NCBI GenBank assembly: GCA_963835735.1
Contig: CAWIGP010000009.1
Coordinates: 310,001-374,000 of the forward strand
Source of the DNA: DASQMT01 sp963835735
GTDB taxonomy: Bacteria; Actinomycetota; Thermoleophilia; Solirubrobacterales; Solirubrobacteraceae
Reading direction: 5' to 3'
DNA: 64,000 nt
Shown: in pieces, positions 1 to 8,521 of the stretch
Layout of the letters: every line of letters starts with the position of its first letter
Numbering within the stretch: position 1 is the first letter of the stretch
The notes under the pieces: model-generated
The model's input: the letters and a program-made list of their open reading frames with translations, nothing else
Told to the model about the DNA's origin: nothing
The model's database searches: none
Translations under genes and position numbers: made by a program

Positions 1-170
1 CGGCGCTCATGCGGGGCGCTTTGACCACCGCATGGGTAGTTGACGCGCCCCGGATCGCGGCGGCACTCATGCGGGGCGCTTTGACCACCGCATGGGTAGT
101 TGACGCGCCCCGCATCGACGTGGGGCGCTTTGAGGTCGCATATCGGCCCTAGCGCGCCCCGCATCGAGCG
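1..170. repeat. Palindromic repeat elements, two tandem copies plus a diverged third
   Basis: Positions 1-60 and 61-120 are near-identical 60-bp direct repeats. Each carries an element of about 43 bp that begins GCGGGGCGCTTTGA and ends TTGACGCGCCCC, so the ends are inverted (GGGGCGC/GCGCCCC) and a long hairpin with a CCACCGCATGGG centre is possible. A diverged third element lies at about 122-165 with the same ends and a different centre. An inverted copy of the same element occurs near 10303-10350. No transposase or open gene is visible in 1-286. Confidence 0.8.
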
Positions 171-286
171 CGGGGACGTTCCCGCGGAGACGCACCCGCG
201 ATCCGGGCCCTCCTTCAATGCCGGTGTTCACCGCGGCCGGCCCCGGCGCGCGGCCGGTCAAGGCGCACCCACGACCGCCGACCCCG

Positions 287-997
287 TCACGACGCCGCGA
301 TCGCCACGGCCGCGGCGACCAGCTCGGCGTTGCCCGACGCCTCCCGGCCGTCGGGCAGCACACCCGTGTCCTCCAGGCCCGTGCGTACACCGTGCCCACG
401 CGCAGCGGCGCGGCGGTTGACGGCCCACGAGGCGATGCCGTCGCCGTGGTGGACCTGCTCGATCCGGACGCTGCCCTCGTCGAGCGCCCGCTCCATCGCC
501 GCGGCGTGGGCGACCGCCGCCTCGGGGTCGGCGTCCAGCGGCTCGATCAGCGCGCGCACGCAGCGCGGCGCGATCCCGGCGGCGACGAACGCGTGCGCGT
601 CGGCCAGCGACAGCAGCCCCGCCTCGATCCCGACGCCCCGGCCCATCAGCAGCTCGCACAGCGTGAGGATCCCCGCCTCGCCCTGGTTCGCCGTGACGAG
701 GTCGGGCAGCTCGGTCCAGGCGGCGACCAACGAGTGGCGGCGCTCGGGGTCGGGCTCGATCGCGTCCGACGTGCTCAGCGAGACCGGCGCGCCCGGGCAG
801 GCCGCGCGCACGGCGCGCAGCGCCGCGGCACAGGGCTCGGCGGCGAGCGTCTGGGCCGCACCGTCGTACGGATGCAGGTGGAGCGTGCGGGCTCCGGCGG
901 CGACGGCGGCATGCGCCTCGGCAGCAAGCTCGTCCGGAGTCCGGGGGAGGGCGGGATGCGCTCGATCGCCGTTCAGCGCGACGTCGACCGCGGGCAC
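287..997 (-). CDS. BKACE-family (DUF849) beta-keto acid cleavage-type enzyme
   Basis: The 236-residue protein, with a GTG start, looks like a beta-keto acid cleavage enzyme (BKACE, formerly DUF849). These are TIM-barrel proteins that split beta-keto acids using acetyl-CoA. Visible hallmarks are LNGDR at residues 8-12, HPALP at 14-18, the metal-site-like HLHP at 40-43, IEAGL at 124-128 and RTGLEDT at 205-211. It is shorter than the roughly 270-310 residues usual for the family, so peripheral segments are reduced. It lies 10 bp behind the small FlgM-like gene and is the last gene of a run with sortase and the M28-like protein. The true substrate cannot be read from the sequence. The neighbours do not suggest lysine fermentation or carnitine breakdown. 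Confidence 0.75.
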   Translation of the reverse strand: MPAVDVALNGDRAHPALPRTPDELAAEAHAAVAAGARTLHLHPYDGAAQTLAAEPCAAALRAVRAACPGAPVSLSTSDAIEPDPERRHSLVAAWTELPDLVTANQGEAGILTLCELLMGRGVGIEAGLLSLADAHAFVAAGIAPRCVRALIEPLDADPEAAVAHAAAMERALDEGSVRIEQVHHGDGIASWAVNRRAAARGHGVRTGLEDTGVLPDGREASGNAELVAAAVAIAAS

Positions 998-1007
998 GCC
1001 GGCCCGG

Positions 1008-1235
1008 TCAGGCGTCCTCGTCGCGGGCGCGCAGTGCGCGGCCGGCGAGAAGCCGGTCGACGATCGCCGCGGCGACGGCGTCGGGATCGATCACGTATCC
1101 CACGGTCTCCACTCGCTCCGGCGGCGCCTGGACGTCCCGTCCGAAGCGGCCGCGCGTGGCCGCATCGAGATCCTCCTGTCGGGTCATGGACCGCATCGCA
1201 CGAGGTGCATCGGCAGGGATCGGATCGTCGGCCAT
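1008..1235 (-). CDS. Small protein with FlgM-like C-terminus
   Basis: A 75-residue hydrophilic protein with no signal peptide or membrane segment. Residues about 46-68 (YVIDPDAVAAAIVDRLLAGR) resemble the C-terminal sigma-binding helix of anti-sigma-28 factor FlgM, which typically reads Y.IDPE.VA..I...L. No flagellar genes are visible, so a role as an anti-sigma factor for another sigma factor, or no such role, is equally possible. It sits 7 bp after the sortase and 10 bp before the BKACE gene and is probably cotranscribed with both. Confidence 0.5.
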   Translation of the reverse strand: MADDPIPADAPRAMRSMTRQEDLDAATRGRFGRDVQAPPERVETVGYVIDPDAVAAAIVDRLLAGRALRARDEDA

Positions 1236-1242
1236 GGGGTGC

Positions 1243-2043
1243 TCACCGGAATGGGGTCTCGGGGCTGGACAGCCGCGCGAACACCACGATCCGCTCGTCC
1301 GCGGAATACAGGGGATGGCAGGCGGTCAGCACGAGGCGATCGTACGCGACGCGGCCGACGACGTCGACGGCGCTCGGCGGCACGATCCGGCTCCGCTCGA
1401 CGCGGTAGCTGAAGCGGCCGTAGGGCATCGCGAGCTCGATCCGGTCGCCGCGCTCCAGGTCGTCGATGTGCCGGAACGGGGCGCCGTACGTCGTGCGGTG
1501 GCCGGCGATCGCGACAGTGCCGCGCCGGCCGGGCAGCGGCGAGTCCGGGTAGTGGCCCGGCCCGGAGCGCAGCTCGGCGCCGCCAGTGCCCTCGACGACG
1601 ATCGTGCTCAAGCCGATCGCAGGCACGCGCAGACGGCCGACCGGATCGCCGGGCTCGCTGCCGCGGGCGAGCGTGCGGGCGGCCAGGCCCAGGCGCGGAC
1701 GCGGACGCGCGTGCTGAACGAGCGCACGGCTCGGCTCAGCTCGCTCGAGCGCGTCCAGCTTGTCGCCGAGCCGCTCCTGCTGCACCCCCGCGTAGACGGC
1801 GGTGACCGGCTCCTTCCAGACGAGCGTGGCGACGCCGTCGGCGAGCACGAGCGCGCCGGCGACGACGAGCAGAGTCGACAACGCGCGCAGCGCCCGCCGC
1901 CGGCGCCGCGGCGACGTCCCGGCCGGGCTCGGTCCGTTGGTCAGGTCGCGGTCCGGAATGGCGCGGGTCGGCGTGCGCTGCGTCGGCGCCGACTCCGTCA
2001 CGTCGCGGCTCGGCACGCCGCCGGTCGGCGAGCGTTCCGTCAT
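1243..2043 (-). CDS. Sortase family transpeptidase, class-E-like
   Basis: A 266-residue membrane-anchored sortase that joins surface proteins to the cell wall or processes them. A Pro/Ser/Arg-rich cytoplasmic N-terminus of about 50 residues precedes one transmembrane helix (about 53-75). The extracellular sortase domain follows, with AGHRTT (catalytic His182), LTACHP (catalytic Cys242) and a conserved Arg in RIVVFAR (251 or 257). The ACHP context and the N-terminal anchor fit the class E sortases of high-GC Gram-positives. It overlaps the upstream M28-like gene by 4 bp (ATGA). No LPXTG/LAXTG substrate gene is visible nearby. Confidence 0.88.
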   Translation of the reverse strand: MTERSPTGGVPSRDVTESAPTQRTPTRAIPDRDLTNGPSPAGTSPRRRRRALRALSTLLVVAGALVLADGVATLVWKEPVTAVYAGVQQERLGDKLDALERAEPSRALVQHARPRPRLGLAARTLARGSEPGDPVGRLRVPAIGLSTIVVEGTGGAELRSGPGHYPDSPLPGRRGTVAIAGHRTTYGAPFRHIDDLERGDRIELAMPYGRFSYRVERSRIVPPSAVDVVGRVAYDRLVLTACHPLYSADERIVVFARLSSPETPFR

Positions 2044-3917
2044 CGCCGCAGCGCCGACTCGGTCCCGCCGAGCGAGCCCGGCCCGGCGTAGGTCGCGGGC
2101 CCGCGAGTGCGCGGCCGCTCATCCGGCGGCGCGGTGGCAACGAGCTTGCGCCGGGCGAGCAGGATGCGGACGAGCGTGACCGTCGCGCCGACCAGCGCGC
2201 CGAGCGCGAGCGCCGACCACGCCGACACGTGTCCGCCGGCGGTCGCCACGAGCCACATGCGTGTGAGCGCCAGCGGCCCGATCCGCAATGCGTCCATCTC
2301 GGCCACCAGCACGAGCGCCGGCGCGAGCAGGCCTGCCGCAAGCGCGACCCAGCCCCAGGCGCCGCGCAGGCGCGTCTGCGGCGCGCCGAGGAACAGCCAC
2401 AGGTGCGCGGCCGGCACGAGCAGCGCCGCGGCATACGGATTGGGAAGCCAGACGAGCAGCGCGACGCCGCAGACGACCGCGCCCACGGCCGCTCCCGCCG
2501 CGCCGGCCGCCGGGTTGCCGCGGACGGCGCGCCCCGAAAGCCCGAGCAGCCGCGCGGCGACGACGCCTGCGACGAGCGCGAGCGCGACCGAGGCGAGCGC
2601 CGCGGCCTGCCCCGTCGACAGCTGCAGGTCGGACGGCAGCACCGGCCCGCGCGGGGCGGGCAGCGCGCCGGCGATCCCGAGCAGCCGCAGCCAGATCCAC
2701 GCCAACGGCACGGCGACGCCGGCGGCGAGCGTCCAGCCGACCCACGAGCCCGCGTGAAGATGGTGCCGCCGGGCGCGGAAGAACGCGTCGAGCGCCGCCA
2801 GCAGCGCGGGCAGCAGCAGGCACAGCACCATGAGCCGCACGCTCCAGTCGGGCAGCACATTGCGCAGCGTCACGATCCCCTCCGACTCGCCGGCGAACAC
2901 CGGTCGCGTGTCGCCCCCGGACGCGCGCCCTGCCTCGTCGAGCGCGATGACAGCGCGCAGCGCGCCGCGTCCGAGCTCCGTGAAACGGTCGCGCGACACG
3001 CGCGCGCCCTCGGCCGGGCCGCGCTCGCCGCTGATCTGAAGCAGCACGGCCGGCAGCTCCTCGCGGTTCACCTCGCCCTGCTCGCCGACGGTCAGCGGCA
3101 GCGCGCGGCGTGCCCACTGCGCACTCGCGCGTGAGCCGCCCGGATCCTCGCCGACCTCCTGCCGCACGGCCGCCTCCACGGTCCGCTGCAGGCCGAGCGG
3201 CGGCTCCTCGCGCCCGTTCGACCACCGCACGACCCACGGCTTGTGCCACGTCACCGACGCGAGATCGCCGAGCACCAGCACGGCGTCGATCGTGCCCGGG
3301 TCCTGCTCGCGCGCCCACGCCCGCGCGCCGGCCGAGCCGCCGCTCCCGCCCGAGGTGGAGACGAGCACGAGCGTCTTGCGTAGGTCGCGCCCGACGAGCT
3401 GCGGCCGGCCCGACGCGTCAGCGTCCTCCTCGGCCCGCGGCACGCGCGTGCGGTAGATCCGCGCCAGCTCGAGCAGAGCGGCGGTCCCTGACAGCTCCGC
3501 AACCCCTGGCGCAGCGAGCGCGTCGCGGTGCGCGAGCACGACGATCCGGCGGCTCGACAGGCCCGGCCGCACGCCGACGACGGTCTCCAGATCGGTCTCA
3601 CCGTCGACCGTCCGTCCGGGCTCGCTGGTGCTCGAGACCTCGAACCCGCTCGCGCGGAACCCCGCGCCGACGCGGTCGGCCAGCGCCGCGTCCCCGGCCG
3701 AGCCGGGTGCGCGCTCCGGGAATGCCTCGGCGAGCTCGAGCAGCGAGTCGCGCACCCGCGGCGTGCCGTACGCGCGCGCGGGGTCGAACGCATCGGCGAC
3801 CGCACGCGTACGTATCGGCGATGGACGCCCCTCGAGCGAGAACGCGACGACGAACACCGCCAGAAGCGCAGGCAGGAACGCCGCTCGATAAACGCGCAGG
3901 TCAAGCACGCTTAGCAA
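2040..3917 (-). CDS. Polytopic membrane protein with degenerate M28 peptidase domain
   Basis: A 625-residue protein with one N-terminal membrane helix (about 12-29), an extracytoplasmic M28 aminopeptidase-like domain (about 50-330) and at least six hydrophobic segments in the C-terminal half. The fold signature survives as VVLAHRDA (127-133) and GTAALLELAR (144-153). The second metal ligand region, normally GA.DN.SG, is GVAELSG. The catalytic Glu-Glu region is a Gly/Ser-rich STSGGSGGSAG. It is therefore probably not an active metallopeptidase. The start is TTG; a GTG three codons later is the alternative. It leads the operon with sortase and is divergent from the response regulator, with only 20 bp between starts. 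Confidence 0.7.
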   Translation of the reverse strand: MLSVLDLRVYRAAFLPALLAVFVVAFSLEGRPSPIRTRAVADAFDPARAYGTPRVRDSLLELAEAFPERAPGSAGDAALADRVGAGFRASGFEVSSTSEPGRTVDGETDLETVVGVRPGLSSRRIVVLAHRDALAAPGVAELSGTAALLELARIYRTRVPRAEEDADASGRPQLVGRDLRKTLVLVSTSGGSGGSAGARAWAREQDPGTIDAVLVLGDLASVTWHKPWVVRWSNGREEPPLGLQRTVEAAVRQEVGEDPGGSRASAQWARRALPLTVGEQGEVNREELPAVLLQISGERGPAEGARVSRDRFTELGRGALRAVIALDEAGRASGGDTRPVFAGESEGIVTLRNVLPDWSVRLMVLCLLLPALLAALDAFFRARRHHLHAGSWVGWTLAAGVAVPLAWIWLRLLGIAGALPAPRGPVLPSDLQLSTGQAAALASVALALVAGVVAARLLGLSGRAVRGNPAAGAAGAAVGAVVCGVALLVWLPNPYAAALLVPAAHLWLFLGAPQTRLRGAWGWVALAAGLLAPALVLVAEMDALRIGPLALTRMWLVATAGGHVSAWSALALGALVGATVTLVRILLARRKLVATAPPDERPRTRGPATYAGPGSLGGTESALRR

Positions 3918-3923
3918 CGGTAT

Positions 3924-3929
3924 CTACGC
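3924..3929 (+). promoter_or_regulatory. Putative -10 hexamer (TACGCT), leaderless response regulator transcript
   Basis: TACGCT lies 8 nt before the ATG at 3938. This spacing places transcription initiation at or next to the start codon. The divergent M28-like gene starts only 20 bp away, so its promoter must overlap this site. There is no recognisable Shine-Dalgarno sequence here. Confidence 0.4.
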
Positions 3930-3937
3930 TTTCGGTT

Positions 3938-4648
3938 ATGCCGGACCGTCCAGCACGCATTCTTCTCGTCGACGACGAGCAGCCGATCCAGACGCTGCTG
4001 TCGTTCCCGCTGCAGCGCGACGGGTACGAAGTGGTGCAGGCGTCGGACGGCCGCGAGGCGCTCGCGCGCTTCTCCGAGCAGACATTCGACCTCGTCGTGC
4101 TCGACGTGATGCTGCCGCACATGGACGGGCTCGAGGTGTGCCGGCGCTTGCGCGCGCGCTCGTCGGTCCCGATCATCATGCTGACCGCCAAGTCGGAGGA
4201 GATCGACAAGGTGCTCGGGCTGGAACTGGGCGCCGACGACTACATCACCAAGCCGTTCTCGATGCGCGAGTTCCGCTCGCGCGTCAAGGCGGCGCTGCGG
4301 CGCGCCGGGATGGCGCGGCCGGAGGAGGGTGACGAGCAGCCGATCGAGGTGCTCGGACTGCGCATCGACCCGGCCAAGCGCACGGTCGGGCTCGACGGCA
4401 GCTCGGTCCCGACCACGTTCGTCGAGTTCGAGATCCTGCACGCGCTCGCGTCCAACCCCGGCCGCGTGTACACGCGCGACATGCTCCTCTCGCGGGTCTG
4501 GGGCGACTCCGCCTATCGCGATCCGCGCACCATCGACGTCCACATCCGCCACCTGCGCGAGAAGCTCGAGGCCGACGCCAAGGAGCCCGAGTACATCTTC
4601 ACCGTGCGCGGCGTCGGCTACCGCTTCCGGGACAACTCCGAGGAGTGA
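3938..4648 (+). CDS. OmpR/PhoB-family response regulator
   Basis: A 236-residue two-component response regulator. The receiver domain (about 6-120) has acidic residues Asp12-Asp13, the phospho-acceptor Asp56 in LVVLDVMLP and the conserved Lys105 in ITKPF. The C-terminal winged-helix DNA-binding domain (about 138-232) ends with the typical RT.DVHIRHLR and RGVGYRF motifs. I chose the ATG at 3938 because the receiver fold starts four residues later; the open frame further upstream is antisense to the M28-like gene. It is followed after 2 bp by its sensor kinase and then by an HtrA protease. This arrangement suggests control of an envelope-stress response, as in MtrAB- or CseBC-like systems, though its targets are unknown. 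Confidence 0.93.
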   Translation: MPDRPARILLVDDEQPIQTLLSFPLQRDGYEVVQASDGREALARFSEQTFDLVVLDVMLPHMDGLEVCRRLRARSSVPIIMLTAKSEEIDKVLGLELGADDYITKPFSMREFRSRVKAALRRAGMARPEEGDEQPIEVLGLRIDPAKRTVGLDGSSVPTTFVEFEILHALASNPGRVYTRDMLLSRVWGDSAYRDPRTIDVHIRHLREKLEADAKEPEYIFTVRGVGYRFRDNSEE

Positions 4649-4650
4649 CG

Positions 4651-6054
4651 ATGACGCGGCCGCTGCGGTCGCTGCGCAACCGCCTGACGCTGATCTTCGC
4701 GCTGATCGTGGCGGGCGCCATCGCGATCGTCTACTTCTACGTCACGCCGCGGCTGGAGGACGAGCTCGTGGCGCAGAAGGTCGAGCGACTCGCCGGCGAC
4801 GCCGGCCGCGAGTCGGCGGAGCTGCGCAAGGTCGTCGGTACGCGATCGCAGCAGGACGTGCTGGCGGCGCGGACGAACACCGCCGCGAGGTTCTCCAACG
4901 CCGAGGTGACGTTGCTGCAGGTCAAGACCGAGCCGGTCATGCAGATCCTCACCGTCGCCGACTCCGGGCCCGGCTCCGCGGCGCTCGCCGACGTCCAGGA
5001 CGTGGCGGAGCGCGCCGTGCAGACAGGCAAGCCCGTGACTGCGGCGGCACAGACCGACGTCGGGCGCCAGGCGCTTGCCGCCCAACCGCTCAGCCGCGGC
5101 GGCGACGTCCACGGCGTCGCGGTGTTCGCCGGCTCGCTCACCGACGTGCAGGCGAACGTGCAGCTCATCCGCCAGCGGATCCTCGTCGCCGGTGCGATCG
5201 CGCTCGTGCTCGCCGCGATCGCCGGCTACCTCGTCGCCGTGCTCCTGACCGCGCGCATCAAACGGCTCGAGCAGGCGGCGCGCAAGGTCGCCGCCGGCGA
5301 CTTCTCCAACCCGATACAGGCCGACTCCGACGACGAGATCGGCCAGCTCGCGACCGCGTTCGACGACATGCAGCGGCAGCTCGCGCGGCTCGACACGGCG
5401 CGCAAGCAGTTCATCGCCTCCGCGTCGCACGAGCTGCGCACCCCGATCTTCTCGCTCGGCGGCTTCCTCGAGCTGCTGGAGGACGAGGAGCTCGACGATG
5501 AGACCCGCGCCCAGTTCCTCGCCCAGCTGCGCGGCCAGGTCGCGCGCATGCGCAAGCTCGCGACCGAGCTGCTCGACCTCTCGCGGCTGGAGTCCGGCGC
5601 GCTCGAGCTGCGGCCGGAGCCCACCGACGTCGGCCAGCTCGCGCGCGAGGTGGCGGGCGAGTTCACGCCGGCGGTCGCGACCCACGAGGCCGAGCTCGAG
5701 GTCCGCACCGAGCCCGATCCGATCGAGATCGAATGCGATCCGGAGCGGGTCGCACAGGTGATGCGGATCCTGCTCGACAACGCGCTCGTGCACACGCCCG
5801 CGGGCACGACTATCGTGGTATCGGCCGCGCGCGAGGACGGGCACGTAACCCTGGAGGTCGCCGACTCGGGTCTCGGCATCCGCCACCAGACCATGCCGCA
5901 CATCTTCGAGCCCTTCTTCACCTCCGCCGACGGCGCACGCGGGGCCGGCCTCGGGCTGGCGATCGCGCGCGAGCTTGCGGACCAGATGCACGGCCGGCTG
6001 ACGGTGCGCTCCGCCCCCGGCGAGACGGCGTTCATGCTCATCCTCCCGGCATGA
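4651..6054 (+). CDS. Sensor histidine kinase with HAMP domain
   Basis: A 467-residue membrane histidine kinase, the partner of the preceding regulator. It has TM1 at about 11-31, an extracytoplasmic sensor of about 145 residues, TM2 at about 177-200 and HAMP at about 200-252. HisKA follows with SASHELRTP (phospho-acceptor His260), then an ATPase domain with DNALVHT (N box), DSGLGI (G1) and GAGLGLAIA (G2). The ATG at 4651 is preferred over the GTG at 4645 that overlaps the regulator stop, because GAGGAG at 4640-4645 is correctly spaced for the ATG and touches the GTG. The HtrA gene begins in its stop codon (ATGA), so the three genes form one operon. Confidence 0.93.
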   Translation: MTRPLRSLRNRLTLIFALIVAGAIAIVYFYVTPRLEDELVAQKVERLAGDAGRESAELRKVVGTRSQQDVLAARTNTAARFSNAEVTLLQVKTEPVMQILTVADSGPGSAALADVQDVAERAVQTGKPVTAAAQTDVGRQALAAQPLSRGGDVHGVAVFAGSLTDVQANVQLIRQRILVAGAIALVLAAIAGYLVAVLLTARIKRLEQAARKVAAGDFSNPIQADSDDEIGQLATAFDDMQRQLARLDTARKQFIASASHELRTPIFSLGGFLELLEDEELDDETRAQFLAQLRGQVARMRKLATELLDLSRLESGALELRPEPTDVGQLAREVAGEFTPAVATHEAELEVRTEPDPIEIECDPERVAQVMRILLDNALVHTPAGTTIVVSAAREDGHVTLEVADSGLGIRHQTMPHIFEPFFTSADGARGAGLGLAIARELADQMHGRLTVRSAPGETAFMLILPA

Positions 6055-7247
6055 CGCGCGCGGTGCTCGCCATCCCCGCGGTGCTGGCGGCGCTCGCCGG
6101 CGCCGCCGGCTGCGGCTTCGGCGGGGATGACGACGACGACGGCGACGACGACGGGTCGCAGCGGACCACGACAACGACCCGCGTCGAGGTGATCGACGGG
6201 CTCGGTGAGGACGGGAACAGCTTCGACCCACAGCGGATCTACAAGGAGGAGGCGCCCGGAGTCGTCACCGTGATCTCGCTGTTCGGCGGCGACTCGCTCG
6301 AGGACCTCGATGACACCAGCGGCGGCGTCGGCTCCGGCTTCGTGCTCAACGGCGACGGCGAGATCGCGACCAACGCGCACGTGGTGACTACCGGCCAGGT
6401 GCCGGATCTGCGCGAGGCGCGCCAGGTCTACGTCGAGTTCGCCGACGGCAACCAGGTCGAGGCCCAGGTGCACGGCTACGACCCCGACTCCGACGTGGCG
6501 CTGCTCGAGATCGACCCCGAGGGCCTCACGCTGCGTCCACTGCCGCTGGGCAGCTCCGCAGACGTGAAGGTGGGCACGCCGGTCGCCGCGATCGGCTCGC
6601 CGTTCGACGCCCGCCAGTCGCTCTCGGTCGGGGTGGTCTCCGCCGTCGACCGCTCGATCACCGGCCTGACCGCGTTCCAGATCGCCGGCGCGATCCAGAC
6701 CGACGCGGCGATCAATCCCGGCAACTCGGGCGGCCCGCTGGTCGACGCCGACGGCAAGGTGATCGGGATCAACCAGCAGATCAAGACCAACAGCGGCGGC
6801 GGCGAGGGCGTCGGGTTCGCGGTCCCGGTCGACGTCGCGCGCCGTTCGCTCGACCAGCTGCGCGAGGACGGCGAGGTCGAGTACGCATACCTCGGCGTCG
6901 AGACCGTGCCGATCTACCCGCAGCTGCGCGAGCGCTTCGACCTCCCGGTCGGCAAGGGCGCCTGGGTGCAGGACGTGGTCGACGATGGACCCGCATCCGA
7001 GGCGGGCCTGCGCGGCGGCAGCCCGGACGAGACGGTGTTCCAGGTCCGCAGCTACCAAGAAGGCGGCGACGTGATCACGAGCATCGACGGGCGCGCGGTC
7101 GACGACCCGGACGACCTGTCGCGCGCGGTCGCGCTGCTCGACCCGGGCGCGACGGTGAAGGTCGAGGCATGGCGCGACGGCGAGCGCCGTGAGCTGCGGA
7201 TCAAGCTCGGCGACCGGCCGCTGTCGGGGCAGGCCGAGGCGGGCTGA
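6051..7247 (+). CDS. HtrA/DegP-like trypsin-PDZ serine protease, probable lipoprotein
   Basis: A 398-residue protein with an N-terminal hydrophobic signal ending at Cys21 (ALAGAAGC, lipobox-like), an Asp-rich linker (26-34), a chymotrypsin-fold protease domain and one C-terminal PDZ domain (about 290-390). The catalytic triad reads His110 (TNAHVV), Asp148 (DSDVALL) and Ser226 (GNSGGPL). Such proteases degrade or refold damaged envelope proteins and often act in regulated proteolysis. It starts inside the stop codon of the sensor kinase, so its expression is coupled to the two-component system. If the Cys is lipidated the protein is tethered on the outer face of the membrane; otherwise it is anchored by the helix. 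Confidence 0.9.
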   Translation: MTRAVLAIPAVLAALAGAAGCGFGGDDDDDGDDDGSQRTTTTTRVEVIDGLGEDGNSFDPQRIYKEEAPGVVTVISLFGGDSLEDLDDTSGGVGSGFVLNGDGEIATNAHVVTTGQVPDLREARQVYVEFADGNQVEAQVHGYDPDSDVALLEIDPEGLTLRPLPLGSSADVKVGTPVAAIGSPFDARQSLSVGVVSAVDRSITGLTAFQIAGAIQTDAAINPGNSGGPLVDADGKVIGINQQIKTNSGGGEGVGFAVPVDVARRSLDQLREDGEVEYAYLGVETVPIYPQLRERFDLPVGKGAWVQDVVDDGPASEAGLRGGSPDETVFQVRSYQEGGDVITSIDGRAVDDPDDLSRAVALLDPGATVKVEAWRDGERRELRIKLGDRPLSGQAEAG

Positions 7248-7265
7248 TCGGACCGCCCGTCCGGG

Positions 7266-7271
7266 TATCGT
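7266..7271 (+). promoter_or_regulatory. Putative -10 hexamer (TATCGT) of the trehalose genes
   Basis: TATCGT ends 11 nt before the GTG at 7283, with no Shine-Dalgarno sequence in between. This suggests a leaderless transcript starting at or near the GTG. Confidence 0.4.
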
Positions 7272-7282
7272 CCGCGCCGTCC

Positions 7283-8512
7283 GTGCTCCAGCCCGTCGCC
7301 CTCGCGCACAAGAGCCTCGCCGATTACACGCACCTGGTCGGCCGCCCGCTGGTGGAGGAGATCCGCGAGCTCGCCGCGCCGCTTGCGGGCCGGCGCGTCG
7401 TGCACCTCTCCGCCACCGCGTTCGGCGGCGGCGTATCGGAGATCCTCTACACGCTCGTCCCGCTCATGCGCGACGTCGGGCTCGAGGTCGAGTGGCAGGT
7501 GATCTACGGGCGCGAGGAGTTCTTCAACGCGACCAAGCTGATGCACAACGCGCTGCAGGGCAACCCGCAGGACCTGACCGAGGAGCAGTGGGCGACGTGG
7601 ACGCAGTACAACGAGATGAACGCGCGCGAGCTGTCCGACGGCTGGGACGTCTGCATCGTCCATGATCCGCAGCCGGCCGCGCTGCATTTGCTCGTGCCCG
7701 AGAAGGCGACCGGCTGGGTCTGGCGCTGCCACATCGACGTCTCCACCCCGAATCCGGCGACGATGGAACGGCTGCTGCCGTACGTGCAGGACTACCCGGC
7801 GTCCCTGTTCCACGTCCAGGCCTACGTGCCGGCGGGGATGAACGGCACCGTGCACATCGTGCCGCCGGCGATCGACCCGCTCGCGCCCAAGAACATGGCG
7901 CTGTCGCTCGAGGACGCGGAGTTCGTGTGCGCACAGTTCGGCATCGACACGGAGCGGCCGATGCTCTGCCAGGTCTCGCGCTTCGACCCCTGGAAGGACC
8001 CGATCGGCGTGATCGACGCGTACCGGATCGTCAAGGCCACGCGGCCGGACGTGCAGCTGGCGCTGGTCGGCTCGATGGCGTCCGACGATCCGGAGGGCTG
8101 GGACTTCTACAACTCGACGCTGGCACACGCCGACGGTGACCCGGACATCCACATCCTCAACAACTTCTCCAACGTCGGCGCGATCGAGGTCAACGCTTTC
8201 CAGTCGCTCGCCGACGTGGTGATCCAGAAGTCGACGCGCGAGGGGTTCGGCCTGACCGTGTCCGAGGCGCTGTGGAAGGGGCGCCCGTTCATCGGCGGCG
8301 ACGTCGGCGGGATCCCGCTGCAGGTGGAGAACGGCGTCTCGGGCTACCTCGTCTCCAGCGTTCAGGAGTGCGCCGAGCGCGCGCTCGAGATCGTCGAGGA
8401 CCCGGCGCTGGGAAAGGCACTGGGGCGGCGCGGCAAGGAACACGTGCGCACGCATTTCCTGACACCGCGTTACCTGCGCGATTACCTGAGGATCTTCCAC
8501 GAGGTGCTGTAG
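7283..8512 (+). CDS. treT: TreT-like trehalose glycosyltransferring synthase (GT4)
   Basis: A 409-residue GT-B glycosyltransferase. The N-terminal block ATAFGGGVSEILYTLVPLMR closely matches the signature of TreT, the synthase that makes trehalose from NDP-glucose and glucose in Pyrococcus, Thermoproteus and Rubrobacter. The C-terminal Rossmann half has the donor-site series CQVSRFDPWKDP, then KSTREGFGLTVSEALWKG (catalytic Glu region). The length is typical. A GTG start fits the putative -10 at 7266. A GT20 enzyme follows after 9 bp, so two trehalose-type synthases are cotranscribed. A related GT4 trehalose phosphorylase activity is an alternative assignment. Confidence 0.82.
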   Translation: MLQPVALAHKSLADYTHLVGRPLVEEIRELAAPLAGRRVVHLSATAFGGGVSEILYTLVPLMRDVGLEVEWQVIYGREEFFNATKLMHNALQGNPQDLTEEQWATWTQYNEMNARELSDGWDVCIVHDPQPAALHLLVPEKATGWVWRCHIDVSTPNPATMERLLPYVQDYPASLFHVQAYVPAGMNGTVHIVPPAIDPLAPKNMALSLEDAEFVCAQFGIDTERPMLCQVSRFDPWKDPIGVIDAYRIVKATRPDVQLALVGSMASDDPEGWDFYNSTLAHADGDPDIHILNNFSNVGAIEVNAFQSLADVVIQKSTREGFGLTVSEALWKGRPFIGGDVGGIPLQVENGVSGYLVSSVQECAERALEIVEDPALGKALGRRGKEHVRTHFLTPRYLRDYLRIFHEVL

Positions 8513-8521
8513 TACGAGCGG

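Noticed and set aside
4618..6231. Long minus-strand frame opposite the sensor kinase
   Set aside because: Shadow of a clear histidine kinase, with low-complexity composition.
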